Assembly: GCF_027580225.2 (NCBI RefSeq)
Contig: NC_073355.2
Coordinates: 20,519,501-20,583,500, forward strand
Length of the DNA: 64,000 nucleotides
Source: Misgurnus anguillicaudatus
Lineage: Eukaryota; Chordata; Actinopteri; Cypriniformes; Cobitidae
Direction: 5' to 3'
Notes under the pieces: generated by a model
Told to the model about the DNA's origin: nothing
The model's input: the letters and a program-made list of their open reading frames with translations, nothing else
Database searches by the model: none
Made by a program: the position numbers and the translations under genes
In this document: positions 11,398 to 20,970 of the stretch, one piece after another
How positions within the stretch are numbered: the first letter of the stretch is position 1
How the letters are laid out: the number at the start of each line of letters is the position of its first letter

Positions 11398-11504
11398 GTA
11401 AGAAGAAGATGTACATTATGAAGTTCTTTGATCATATATTATTGTATCTTTGTACTGTTTAATGTAAACTTTCTAAAATGTACAACTTTATTTCATTTGA
11501 TTTG

Positions 11505-11560
11505 TCGTGTGTGTGTGTGTGTGTGTATCTGTATATGTATATGTGTATTAGTATTATGCC
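11505..11560. repeat. (TG)n microsatellite
   Basis: A run of TG dinucleotides passes into TATG/TGTA repeats. Confidence 0.85.
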
Positions 11561-11741
11561 AAATACTTATATGTACATATATTTCCAAAGGGCTCCAAAG
11601 AGATGTCTGTCCAGATGAGGGTGCATCAACGTTACCTTTGCTGACAAGTATATGCTTTACAATGTAAAACCTAACAGTTAACTTAACTCAAACCATTTGG
11701 GGAAATCGGTTGCCTTAAACCATTAAGTTTTAGAGAGCATA

Positions 11742-11915
11742 CATTTGAGTGCTGTGAACTTGGGTCTTGTGCAGTTGTGCACTTGTGTTTGGGTAATGTG
11801 AACTTAAACAAATTGAGTCACATGCAGTTATGCACTTATATTTAAGTTCACACTATCTAAATATAAGTGCATAATTGCACAAGACTTAAGTTCACAGTAC
11901 TCAAATCTATGTGTT
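11742..11915. repeat. palindromic MITE
   Basis: The left arm (TTTGAGTGCTGTGAACTT, then GTCTTGTGCAGTTGTGCACT) pairs with the right arm (AGTGCATAATTGCACAAGAC, then AAGTTCACAGTACTCAAA) with few mismatches. The loop also holds a second inverted pair (TGTGAACTTAAA against TTTAAGTTCACA). It is a foldback element of about 170 bp. Confidence 0.75.
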
Positions 11916-12011
11916 TTAAAACTTGAACCGGTTTTCTTAAATGTGAGAAATTACAGTGTTACAGTGAGAAATGTTTGAGTAATTCCAAGACAGAGCTCTG
12001 TGATTGATTCT

Positions 12012-12463
12012 ACACTGCAAAAAATCACTTTCTAACTTAGGATTTTTATCTTGTTTTTAGTAGGAAAAACAAAAAATTCTTAAATCAAGATGTATTTTCT
12101 TGATGAGCAGAGTTACCTAGGAAAATATGTCTAGTTTTTAGGCAAAAATAAACAATTTAAGATAATTTGTGCCTAAACAAGCAAAAATATCTAACAATGG
12201 GGTGAGAAAATTGTGTTTTAATTAAGTTTTTAAGAAAAAAGAAAACTTAAGATTTTTTTTCTCACACCATTGGCAGATATTTTTGCTTGTTTTAAGCACA
12301 AATTCACTTAAATTGTGTGTGTGTATTTTATTTATTTAGTCTAAAACTAGACTTATTTTCTTGGGTCATTTTGTTCATCAAGAAAAAGCATTTTAATTTA
12401 AATAATATTTCTACTGAAAACAAGACAAAAATACTAAGTAAGAAAGTAATTTTTTGCAGTGTA
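12012..12463. mobile_element. hAT-like MITE with long terminal inverted repeats
   Basis: The ends are CTACACTGCAAAAAATCAC at left and, in reverse at right, CTACACTGCAAAAAATTAC. Inverted similarity runs for over 100 bp, including TTATCTTGTTTTTAG and TTTTCTTGATGA motifs. The flanks GATTGATT and GACTGATT agree at 7 of 8 positions, which fits the 8-bp duplication of hAT elements. The middle holds a second inverted pair around TAACAATGGGGTGAGAAAA. Confidence 0.75.
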
Positions 12464-12529
12464 GGACTGATTTCTTAAAGCAAGATCAATATAGTTGTTG
12501 TTCATTTTATTTATATATTTACTACATTA

Positions 12530-12700
12530 CAGTGGCAGCTGGTGACTTCTTTTTTTGTGAGCACTCGATGCGAAGTTTGTCAGAACATGTATATAGCCCG
12601 TCATTCGTGTGGTTCCCAATTTCAAAATATGTGTTCTGTGTGTCGAGCGCGTGTATGTGCATCACGTGTTTTGACTAAACACGTGATGCACGTGGTTTAC
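12530..12700. repeat. dispersed cyprinid-type repeat with perfect hairpin
   Basis: The block starts GGCAGCTGGTGACTTC and contains a perfect hairpin at 12656-12690: GTGCATCACGTGTTT, a 5-base loop, then its reverse complement. This layout recurs in cyprinid genomes as an abundant non-autonomous repeat, recognised from memory. Confidence 0.5.
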
Positions 12701-12934
12701 ATGAAGCAACAAACACACATTTTAAAAACACAAGCAACACACATGGCACTCCAAACACTTTTGAATTTGCAACCCTCGGATGAGCAGTCACGAGGCGCCA
12801 CTGCTACATTACATTGTACTGCTTTGAATGTAGTTTTCATTGTTTCTTTTGTTGTTTTATTTTACTCTAATATTGCTTTCTCTGTCTGTATATTTATGAG
12901 TTTAAATAGTGTTGTTTGTGTATGCAACTTTTAA

Positions 12935-13490
12935 TATTTGTGTATAATATTATTTTGTGATTGTGACAATTGTGGATTGTTCAGTTTTTTTATTAAATAA
13001 ACATTTCAAACTCAATTCAAGTTTTTATTTTTTTAAGGGTTTTGGGGATGTATAGTAGTATATAGTGGGGGGGGGGGTGTAGTCTATCTGCAGAGCAGGC
13101 AAATAACCAATCAAGTCACTACAGGGCTTGGGTTGGGCTTAATACAAAGTGTAACCAATCAAATCATCTCAACTGGAAAATTTCAAAGTACTGTCCCAAT
13201 AGTTGTCAGAGTTTTGGGAGGGGGTTTTAAAAGCAACCAATCAGTGTTGAGATTAAACACCAATGGGGACACTAGAATTGTACAAAGGTGTGAAATTCCA
13301 GTACCTCTGTAGGTGTGAAAATGTCCCCTGACAAAATCTTCAATGGGATTATTTGCCATGGCAACAAATGGCTGCATATACCACGGGGATATCCCCTCAG
13401 CAAGATACATCCGAATTGGTATCATTACGGGAGTTTCCTAACATGGTGGAATTAGTGGTTTACCCTCAGTGGAACTAGTAGATACTTCCG
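12935..13490. other. CACTA right subterminal region
   Basis: No gene is seen. A G-run lies at about 13067-13077. Motifs such as GGAGTTTCCTA at 13430-13440 and 13511-13520 and CTCAGTGGAACTAGTAG lie near the terminus and may be transposase-binding subterminal repeats; that is inference. Confidence 0.4.
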
Positions 13491-13548
13491 AAAATCAGTA
13501 GTGTTTACAGGAGTTTCCTAGTACGGATACACCTCTTTTCATGCAGTG

Positions 13549-13905
13549 AGTGATCACCAGGATGTTCTGGTAGCGATCGGAGGGTCGACCCAACGTCAGG
13601 AAATCCATGGCCATAATATGGAGGGGAGCTTTGGCGTGAATAGGTACCATGGGCGCCCGGACCTCACCTCTCGTCTTAAACAGCGTGCACCGGGGACACG
13701 CCTGGATCAGGGCGTGCACCGACGCCTCCATGCCGGGCCAATAAAAATGCCGCCGCAGCAAGGACACAGTCCTCTCCTGTCCTTGGTGTCCCAACTGGTC
13801 GTGGTAGGCCGTGATCAATGCGGCCACCTGGTCTTCGGGCACCACGATCTGGCGCATCTCCTCGCCCAGCTTCGGGTCCCTTACCTTCCTGCACAGCACT
13901 CCTTC
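13549..13905 (-). pseudogene. gypsy integrase N-terminal zinc-binding domain and start of core
   Basis: The frame shows the HHCC zinc-binding motif of integrase (HDQLGHQGQERTV with the two His; CPRCTLF with the two Cys). After it comes the start of the catalytic core with the first Asp (HIMAMDFLTLG) up to the strand NILVIT, where the CACTA insertion begins. It is out of frame with the preceding RNase H segment, so a frameshift lies near 13880-13905. The rest of the core continues at 5263 downwards. Confidence 0.88.
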
Positions 13906-15002
13906 CTGTACTCCTTCCTCTCTTCCAGTGTCGGCCGTCGGCCTTGCTCTAGCCATTCTCGAATGAGGTTTACCTCTGGGTCCTCAGCCTGTCGTTCCTT
14001 CCACCGGCGGGGGTCCCATCCCCAGCTCCCAGGCACAGCCTCTCGCTGACTTCCTGGTGCTTCGATCACTCCTACCATAAAATCTCCTTCGGCGTTAGCC
14101 GTTTCGGGCCCGACCCGGCTCCTGGGGTCTTCCACTTTGGGGAGCCTCGAGAGTACATCGGCATTAGTGTGTTCACGTCCCGGACGGTACTGCAACTGAT
14201 AATCAAAATTTGCCAGTTGGGCCACCCACTGCTGTTCCACTGCTCCTAATTTCGCCGTCTGTAAATGCACCAATGGATTATTATCGGTTATCACAGTTAC
14301 CTTTGCGCCCCAGAGGTAGTCTTTAAACTTTTCACTGAGTGCCCACTTCAGTGCCAACAGTTCCAACTTGAAAGAGCTGTAGTTCGCATCGTTTCTTTCT
14401 GCCGGGTGTAGACTCCGACTCGCATAAGCGATGACTCTCTCGGCCCCGTCTTGTCGTTGGGCTAACACTGCCCCCAACCCCAGGTTGCTGGCGTCTGTAT
14501 AAAGGACAAAGGGTTTCGAGAAATCAGCATAAGCCAAGATGGGGGCCTGTAACAATTCCTGTTTCAATTTTCTAAAGGCAGCCTCACAGTCTGTAATCCA
14601 TTCGATCGTGGGCGACCCACGGCCCCGAGAGCGGCTCGTACCAACCAGCAACTGGTTCAAGGGCTTGGCAACCTTGGAAAAATCTTTAATAAAACGCCTG
14701 TAGTACCCCACAAAGCCCAAAAAGGACCGTACTTGTCTCACTGTCTTCGGGGCACTCCAATCCTTCACCGCGGAGACCTTTTCCGGGTCTACTGCCACTC
14801 CCGCAGCACTTACCACATGGCCCAGGAACTTGACTTTTCGGCGTAACAGGTGGCACTTTTCGGGCTTCAACTTCAATCCGTATTTTTCCATAGCCTGAAA
14901 GACCTCCTCCAGGTGCCGGAGGTGGGACTCCAAATCTGGGGAATAGACAATCACATCATCCGAAACACTAATACTGACTCCATTAACTGACCTCCCAAAC
15001 AC
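13881..15002 (-). pseudogene. gypsy reverse transcriptase end and RNase H
   Basis: The frame begins within RT, with the catalytic Asp pair visible as SDDVIVYSP. It continues through the RT thumb (KVKFLGHVVSAAGV; VRQVRSFLGFVGYYRRFI) into RNase H (YTDASNLGLGAVLAQ; NYSSFKLELLALKWALSEKF; VITDNNPL; HTNADVLSRL). The residue before SDD and the upstream frame are disturbed by a one-base shift near 14955-14965. It joins the upstream RT part only through two frameshifts, and it ends out of frame near 13881. Confidence 0.88.
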
Positions 15003-15009
15003 CGCTGCA

Positions 15010-16554
15010 TCAGGCGCTGGAAAGTGGCCGGAGCGTTACAGAGCCAAAGGGCATCCGGTCCCACTGAAATAATCCAAACGGGGTTGTAAATGCAGTCTTC
15101 TCCCGATCTGCCCGGGCCACCTGTACTTGCCAATAGCCACTGGCCAAATCCAAGGTGGAATACCATGGGGACTGTGTGAGGCCAGCCAGGGAATCTTCAA
15201 TCCGCGGCAAAGGAAAGGCGTCTTTCTTGGTGACTAAATTGAGCTTACGGTAATCGACACAGAATCTCCAAGCCCCCGTCTTCTTCTGCACAAGTACAAT
15301 GGGGGCAGCCCAGGGACTGCTACTCTCCCGGACAATGCCTCGCTCCAGCAAGCCCTGTAGCAGTGCACGTACCTCGGTGTATAAGGTAGGTGGAATGGGC
15401 CGATACCTCTCTCGGCTGGGGCCTGCGTCCCCCGTGGGGATGTGATGCTCCACTACCTGGGTGCACCCATAATCTTCGTCGTGCGTTGCAAAGACATGTT
15501 GCCATCGTCGGAGTAATGCCTGCAGCTTCTGGGTTTGGACCCGCTCTAGATCTTCTCCCTGTAGGGACTCACCCCTCATATGGCCCGGTACGCCTCTCTC
15601 GGCATCACTAGGGGGCAGGTCCATCTGTGTCAGGGGCACCTCAACGACGGTGGGGCACACCTGACGAAAGCTCACGTCTCTCCCTTCCCGTACCTGGTGG
15701 GATGTGACTGTCATTAGCCGGGCCAACTGTTGGTGCCGGTGCAGATGCACTGCATAGGGATGTTCATTTCGCACCTTCACGGGGACCCTTCCTCGTCGGA
15801 CCGCCGCCAGACCTCGTGCCACTTCCACCTGCTGGCAGTCTCCATGGGGCTCTATAAGCACCCATTCTTCGGGGCCAACAACTCGCGACGGCACTTGTAC
15901 CCAGACAATCGCCTCACTCTCTGCGGGGATAGATAATGCAAACCGGCATGCCACTCTACCTACGTCTTCTCTGTCTCTTCGGACCTGGGCCATTTGTACC
16001 CGTCGACAGTCGGCCACCACGCGTTCCCATTGAGGCCGTTCAGCGGGTGGTATTTTCTGAACGGGCCTTGCCCGAAATAATTCCTCCCAGCATTCTGAAA
16101 GGACGTTCATCCCCAGGAGGGCTCGGTGCGTGCCCAAGCAATGGTCCTGTACAATTATCACTCCCTTCTGGGGAACTACCACACCGTGAACTTCCAGGTC
16201 TGCCAATCGATAGCCGATGTACGGGATATCTAGGCCATTTGCGCCTTTCAGGGTGAGCCAGGGGGCCTCCGTTCCATGGACTCCTTGCCTTCCAAATATC
16301 TCTTGCGAGAGGCTTTCTGCAAACAAAGTGACTTGTGAGCTCGTATCTACCAGGCACTGAATCTTATTACCACACACCTTAACTTCTGCTGTCGGGCTAT
16401 GCCCTATCATCTGGTTCCTAGAGCTATCTCTTCCCAAAGGGTCTTCTATGGGGGTCCCGGCCACACGACCCACTGTGGCCGGCCGACCTAAAAACCCCCT
16501 TCGGATGCTCTGCTGGGCCCGCACTGGCGACTGTAGTGGCCTGGCTCTCCACAT
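15010..16554 (-). pseudogene. gypsy protease and reverse transcriptase, N-terminal part of pol
   Basis: The frame overlaps the end of gag by 67 bases in the -1 frame, so pol expression by -1 frameshifting is plausible. A retropepsin-like site is near codons 68-74 as LVDTSSQ; the usual Gly after DT/DS is Ser here, which may impair the enzyme. RT motifs follow at about codons 345-500 (SSPWAAPIVLVQKKTG, FCVDYRKLN, DAFPLPRIED, YSTLDLASGYWQV, KTAFTTPFGLFQW, MPFG). Just after MPFG a single-base loss near 15045 shifts the frame and cuts the ORF before the catalytic loop. Confidence 0.88.
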
Positions 16555-17432
16555 CGATTACAGATGGGCCTCCCTTGCTCATCCCATTCAAAACGAGGTC
16601 GATTGAACCGGTTTGGCCGTCGATATGGCTCTCGGCCCCCTTCCGAGTACACTCTGTCTCGGGGAGCCGGCCTCGTCTCCTCTCGCGCCCGTCCTTGGCG
16701 TAACTCCCCCAGGAGGGTTTTAGACAGTGTGGACATCTGATCTTGAACGTCTTTCAAGAGCTCTGTCTTTAACGCTTGCTTCCAGTCTATACCTTCAGGC
16801 TTCGCTGTCGTCACCTCACTCACCTCTGCACACACTGGGGGTTCTTTGACCTCCGTCTCGTCGCTCTCCAATGCCACCGCTTCCTTCTTCAGATCTTCGA
16901 ATGTGAGTCCTGGGTCTCTTCGGAATTGTACCCTCAGGCTCTGCCTTACTGGTCCTTCTCGCATCCCTAGGAGAAACTGATCGCGTAACAGGGCCTCTCC
17001 ATCTCCCAGCCCATGGTCACGTCGTCCTTGTAGTCGGGTAAACTGCTCTCGCAGTCTCAACGCAAAAGCTCTAATAGGTTGGCGGGGGCCCTGCTTACAG
17101 TTAAAAAATTGGGAGCGGAGGACAGCTACGGGGGTGTGATCGCCATATTGCTCGGTAAGGAACTGGAATATGGTCTGGGCGGTGTTTCGAACAGCTTCGG
17201 GGGCGGCTTGTACTTCTCGCCGCGCCTCTCCCTCTAGGGAGTTTAGAACGAATTGTAACCGCTGGGCCGCACTCAGGCCTTGCAGGTCGGCCAAATATTC
17301 TAGTTGGGCTTTCCATTCTGACAGACGTACCTCGGATTCTGCTCCTCCATACTTCTGTATCCGGGGGTTACCCATGAACACGGGCATTACTCGGGGTTGG
17401 GCTTGGGCTGCGGGCGCTTCGTTGTCGGTCAT
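16488..17432 (-). CDS. gypsy gag polyprotein
   Basis: The intact frame has about 314 codons from the first ATG at 17432; an upstream in-frame TTG is at 17453. It encodes a capsid-type region (WKAQLEYLADLQG, LNSLEGEARREV, AFALRLREQFTRL, LLRDQFLLGMREG, as in fish gypsy Gag), a coiled/basic segment, and a C-terminal CCHC zinc knuckle (CNRCGEPGHYSRQC) that would bind RNA. The start lies 33 bases after the primer-binding site. Gag forms the particle shell of the element. The frame is open, but the downstream pol is broken. Confidence 0.88.
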   Translation of the reverse strand: MTDNEAPAAQAQPRVMPVFMGNPRIQKYGGAESEVRLSEWKAQLEYLADLQGLSAAQRLQFVLNSLEGEARREVQAAPEAVRNTAQTIFQFLTEQYGDHTPVAVLRSQFFNCKQGPRQPIRAFALRLREQFTRLQGRRDHGLGDGEALLRDQFLLGMREGPVRQSLRVQFRRDPGLTFEDLKKEAVALESDETEVKEPPVCAEVSEVTTAKPEGIDWKQALKTELLKDVQDQMSTLSKTLLGELRQGRAREETRPAPRDRVYSEGGREPYRRPNRFNRPRFEWDEQGRPICNRCGEPGHYSRQCGPSRASEGGF

Positions 17433-17466
17433 TGGGCGGCCTTGGTTACTCAACTCGAGGTGGAAC

Positions 17467-17482
17467 CCTGCCGACTACGCCA
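17467..17482 (-). other. primer-binding site, tRNA-Ser type
   Basis: Five bases inside the 5' LTR, the plus strand reads CCTGCCGACTACGCCA. From memory this equals the 3' end of vertebrate tRNA-Ser(AGA) including the added CCA. On the minus strand it is the complementary PBS starting TGG. A gap of several bases between the LTR and the PBS is common in gypsy elements. Confidence 0.75.
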
Positions 17483-17487
17483 AAATC

Positions 17488-19667
17488 TGTCACAAGCCGG
17501 GGGTGGCCACAAATGTAACTAGGCCACGCCCCTGTTTAACTTCCACCTCGAGGAGGTCCCCAAAACCAACCCAATGACCAAACAACACAAGCGTGAATAA
17601 GTATAAAAATATCTTTATAAATTTAATTAAAATAACTTTTGAGAAGGGCAGGGGAAAGGGAATATTTAAAACTAAAGTTCTCGCTCTGTTCTCCAGGTGG
17701 GTCGTGGTCCAGAGCAATGGAAGAGGGGAGGGGTGTGTATCTCAGGCTTTCTCCGCCTGGCTCGTAATTCCCGTGGCGCCCTCCTCTTCTTCCTGGAGGC
17801 AGAACAGAGATAAAATGAATGTTGGACAGCGGCGCGTGTGTGTGTCCGGAAAGTACCCCTAGTCACTGGTATATCTCTCTTCCTGCACAGGTGGCTGGTC
17901 AAACACACAGAGGGGTTGTGTCACACGGCTGGGGGTCTCTCTCACCTCTCCAGCGGACACAACATACAGTAGGTATGGTAGGTATAATCTCTCCTTCTCT
18001 CTCTTCCTTCACACAGGCTGCTGGCTGGAACACACAGAATGGTTAGTACACACTGGGTGTTTCTCTCACCTCTCCAGCGGACACGGCATACAGTAAGTAT
18101 GGTAGGTATGATCTTTCCTTCTCTCTCTTTCTTCACACAGGCTGCTGGCTGGGACACAAAGAATGGTTAGTACACACTGGGGGTTTCTCTCACCTCTCCA
18201 GCGGACACGGCATACAGTAAGTATGGTAGGTATGATTTCCTCTTCTATAATTACCTTACTTCCACATGTGGCTAGTCGACAATAAATACAGGTATAGGCT
18301 TCGTTTGGGTGAGTGTGAGACGAAAAAGATGGACTTACAGTGGCCGTAACTCCTCAACTCGCCGAAGGCCTTAAGGCAGATGACAATAATGGCGTCGAGG
18401 AACAACGCCTCTCGACGACTGTGACTACTGCGGGGGCACAACTCACTCCGTCACACCGTGCCGAGTGCTACCCTCTTCTCTCCACTTCGTCCGCTGGTGA
18501 ACACTAGACAGGGGCACCCTTTCTGAAGAGGCTACGGGACAGAGGAGATCGACTCCGCTTCACTCCGCACAGCACAGATTATGAATCACAATAATACATG
18601 CAACTTTGTATCTTTCAGGTTACTCACACAGTTCCTCGCGGCCAATGCTTCACCACCACTCCGTCTCACCACCCAAGTTCACAGAAAGTCTGTTGATGCC
18701 CAGCCTCGATAGAGCGTTTCCACTCGGGCTCACCCACAGCATATATAGAGAGGATACAGCGACTGGCGTCGACAGCCTTTACGCTCTCCACAGTTCAGAA
18801 GATGACAGCGGGGGACTGGCAGATAATGTACACACACACAGCAAAGCCAAGACACTGCACAACTTCAAGTGAAAAGTTCCACACAATATAGACTCACCGC
18901 ACCACGCTATAAGTGAGCGCTGGAAAACCCCGTCTTCTCCTTCTTCCCCGGAATTCGGTATGGCGTTGTTTATACGACTCAGTTTACGTTACTAGAGGCT
19001 ATAGTCACCCGAGCTGGCTTTCCTCCGGCACTCCCACCACACTGCTCCGCGGTAGGGCCGTCCTTTTTCCCACTAAACAGTTTGTCACACAACAGGTTAA
19101 CAGCCAATGTCTAAAGGTAGTTACTTGTACTCACAAGCACCGCACAGTATGCTCCGTGGCAGTCTTTCCTCACACACAAGTTCACATCCACAGCCGCAGT
19201 CGAGTTAGCGTGTACACCTACAGCACGATGTTTACACCAATAAGGTCAGTAACTCTTGTTTCCTTCAAATGGTTTGTTACTCACTCTGACGCCGATTTCT
19301 CTCTTTATTTCGTTTCAGGTTTCCAGCAGTATGCTTTCCTTTGTCCCAATACAGCCACGCCAGCCCAGCCTGAAGAGAATATACAACACAGCAGCAACGC
19401 GAACTCACGCCAACAAAGACTCCAACAATCGACTCCCAACTGCGTATTTAGATGATCTCCTTATACTCCCCGGATCCGTTGTTTCCCCCAATCAGCAACC
19501 GCTACGGTTAATCAGCCGCACCTGCGACGGATTTGCTGATTTTGCGCTTGCGGGGTTTACCGGAAGTTCCGGTGTTCGTGATCTTCCGTCTGAACAGAAA
19601 CGCTTCCGGGCGGAACAAAACTCTCCAACTTTCAGTTCCGCCCCTAAGCGATCGTCACCCTGTGACA
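17488..19667 (-). repeat. 5' LTR of the first gypsy element
   Basis: This 2180-bp copy of the LTR begins TGTCACAAGCC and ends CCTGTGACA (plus strand). It carries the same internal tandem block at 17866-18237. Open frames in it are shared with the other LTR and are not genes. Confidence 0.92.
17866..18237. repeat. tandem repeat block inside the 5' LTR
   Basis: Three units of about 115-120 bp match the block in the other LTR, with the CCTCTCCAGCGGACAC and TATGGTAGGTAT motifs in each. Unit number is the same in both LTRs; small CT-run length differences exist between copies. Confidence 0.8.
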
Positions 19668-19671
19668 TTAA

Positions 19672-20500
19672 CATTGTGATATGCTGAAAAAATATATATT
19701 TTATATAGATGTTATTGTAGGCAAGTTAAGTGTTGATTTGAGAGGCTCAACTGATCAAACATGTCGTCAACTTGCTGCCGGCTGCTAACCGCTTGGTTAT
19801 CATAAAAACTTTAACAAACAAAAAAATGCTTTAAAATGTAAGTAAAAAAAGAAATATAACTACGATCTGAGAGAATGTGCTCTGTGAATATTACAAAACA
19901 ATGAAATATTTTATACCTATATATTATACATTTTAATTAAAGATGCAAGCTTTAAATAGGAATAAGTATGCTTGCCTAAATGGGTTTGTTTGGTGGGTCA
20001 GCGTCGTCGTTATCTTTGCATGTTCAGATGCAGGGATGATTGGCTTTTTTGCAAGAAGCAATGCTACTCGAGCTTTCCTACGAGATGAACTGTGTTAGCT
20101 ACTGTTAATGTGTGTACTAGCTGAGTTATATAACCAGTAGTATAATGTGTAGTGACCATGTCTGCTGCATATACCAAAATAGCAATAAGAGCGTTTCAGT
20201 CAGACGATGTTTATTTACGTATATTCGGTGGGTAATACTGGTGCACACGCACTGACGAGGACGAGCTCGATGGGAGGTTGCTCGGTGGTAGTGTGGGATG
20301 GGCATGACAATTGTTAACATTCTAAATTATCTCAAACCTTCAGAGTTGCCGACTGTAGCTTTAACACACCTGATTCAAATCATCAGCTCATTAGTAGAGA
20401 TCTCTATGAACTGCACTGATGAAAGAAACATACAAAATGTGGAACAATAAATCAGTGCCTATGATCATGATTATTATCTTACTTTTTTATTTTTTATTGT
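19672..20500. other. intergenic, little recognised
   Basis: AT-rich DNA with no credible gene. Near 20360-20420 a stretch (CACACCTGATTCAAATCATC, AGCTCATTAGTAGAGA) resembles the middle of hAT-type MITEs, but no ends are seen. Confidence 0.35.
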
Positions 20501-20503
20501 TAA

Positions 20504-20690
20504 AGGTGACCTATTACGGCACTTTTCACAAGATGTTAATTAAATGTCTGGTGTCCCCCGAGTATGCTTGTGAAGTTTTAGCTCGAAATACCCCACAGAT
20601 CATTTATTATTTATAGCATGTTAAAATTCTCACTTACGTGTGAGCAAAAATGTGACATTTTTGTGTGTGTCCCATTCAAAAGTTCAAAAA
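20504..20690 (+). repeat. fragment of the TTAA-flanked element seen at 49838
   Basis: The segment GTTAAAGGTGACCTATTAC..CACTTTTCACAAGATG, followed by TGTGAAGTTTTAGCTC and AATACC..CAGAT, parallels the left part of the element at 49838-51016. Only this end is present. Confidence 0.6.
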
Positions 20691-20819
20691 AGGAAAGTGG
20701 AAAAATCAAGAGAATATCATGCAACAAAAATGTCCGAAAAATTTGCGGTGATCAGTCTAATATGTTCCAATCACTTTAAACATTTGAAGTCTACTGTGCA
20801 TAATAAATGTGCTTTTTAA

Positions 20820-20969
20820 GCAATATCGCTCGAGTAGGAGTGTGATATAGCTCTATATCATCACGGCTGTGATTAGGCCAGAGGCACGAGGCCGTAGGCC
20901 GAGTGCCGGAGGCAATCACAGCCGTGATGATATAGAGCTATATCACACGACTCCGAGAGTGATATTGCT
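20820..20969. repeat. palindromic MITE with perfect 35-bp arms
   Basis: GTGTGATATAGCTCTATATC..GTGATT and its exact reverse complement flank a GC-rich loop (GGCACGAGGCCGTAGGCC). Weaker outer arms (GCAATATCGCTC against GAGTGATATTGC) extend the foldback to about 150 bp. Confidence 0.75.
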
Positions 20970-20970
20970 T

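Larger units (their letters stand above)
5267..13548. mobile_element. CACTA/EnSpm-like DNA transposon nested in gypsy integrase
   Basis: The ends are CACTGCATGAAAAGAG at left and its exact reverse complement at right, with further partial matching inward. It has the CACTG terminal motif and the 3-bp duplication (AGT) of the CACTA/EnSpm superfamily. Short related motifs such as AGGAAACTCC recur near the right end, as expected of subterminal repeats. Across the insertion the flanking gypsy integrase is continuous in frame when one AGT is counted, which confirms both boundaries. No long transposase frame is present, so the 8282-bp element is non-autonomous. Its interior holds other repeats, a candidate promoter and decayed exons. 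Confidence 0.88.
2071..19667 (-). mobile_element. Ty3/gypsy LTR retrotransposon, interrupted by a CACTA-like insertion
   Basis: Two long direct repeats bound this element. They begin TGTCACAAGCC and end CCTGTGACA, so their ends form a TGTCAC/GTGACA inverted repeat. TTAA at 2067-2070 and again at 19668-19671 is a 4-bp target duplication. On the minus strand the order is 5' LTR (right), primer-binding site, gag, protease, reverse transcriptase, RNase H, integrase, polypurine tract, 3' LTR (left). Integrase placed after RNase H is the Ty3/gypsy order. Without the 8282-bp CACTA insertion and its 3-bp duplication the element is about 9.3 kb. The LTRs look nearly identical by eye, so insertion is fairly recent. 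At least four frameshifts in pol plus the insertion make it non-autonomous. Confidence 0.93.

Noticed and set aside
13549..13551. PIF/Harbinger assignment for the 8.3-kb insert because of its 3-bp duplication
   Set aside because: Harbinger targets are TWA-type; the CACTG termini fit CACTA/EnSpm better.
20900..20920. tRNA or structured RNA gene in the GC-rich loop
   Set aside because: No A/B box or cloverleaf could be drawn; it is the loop of a foldback repeat.
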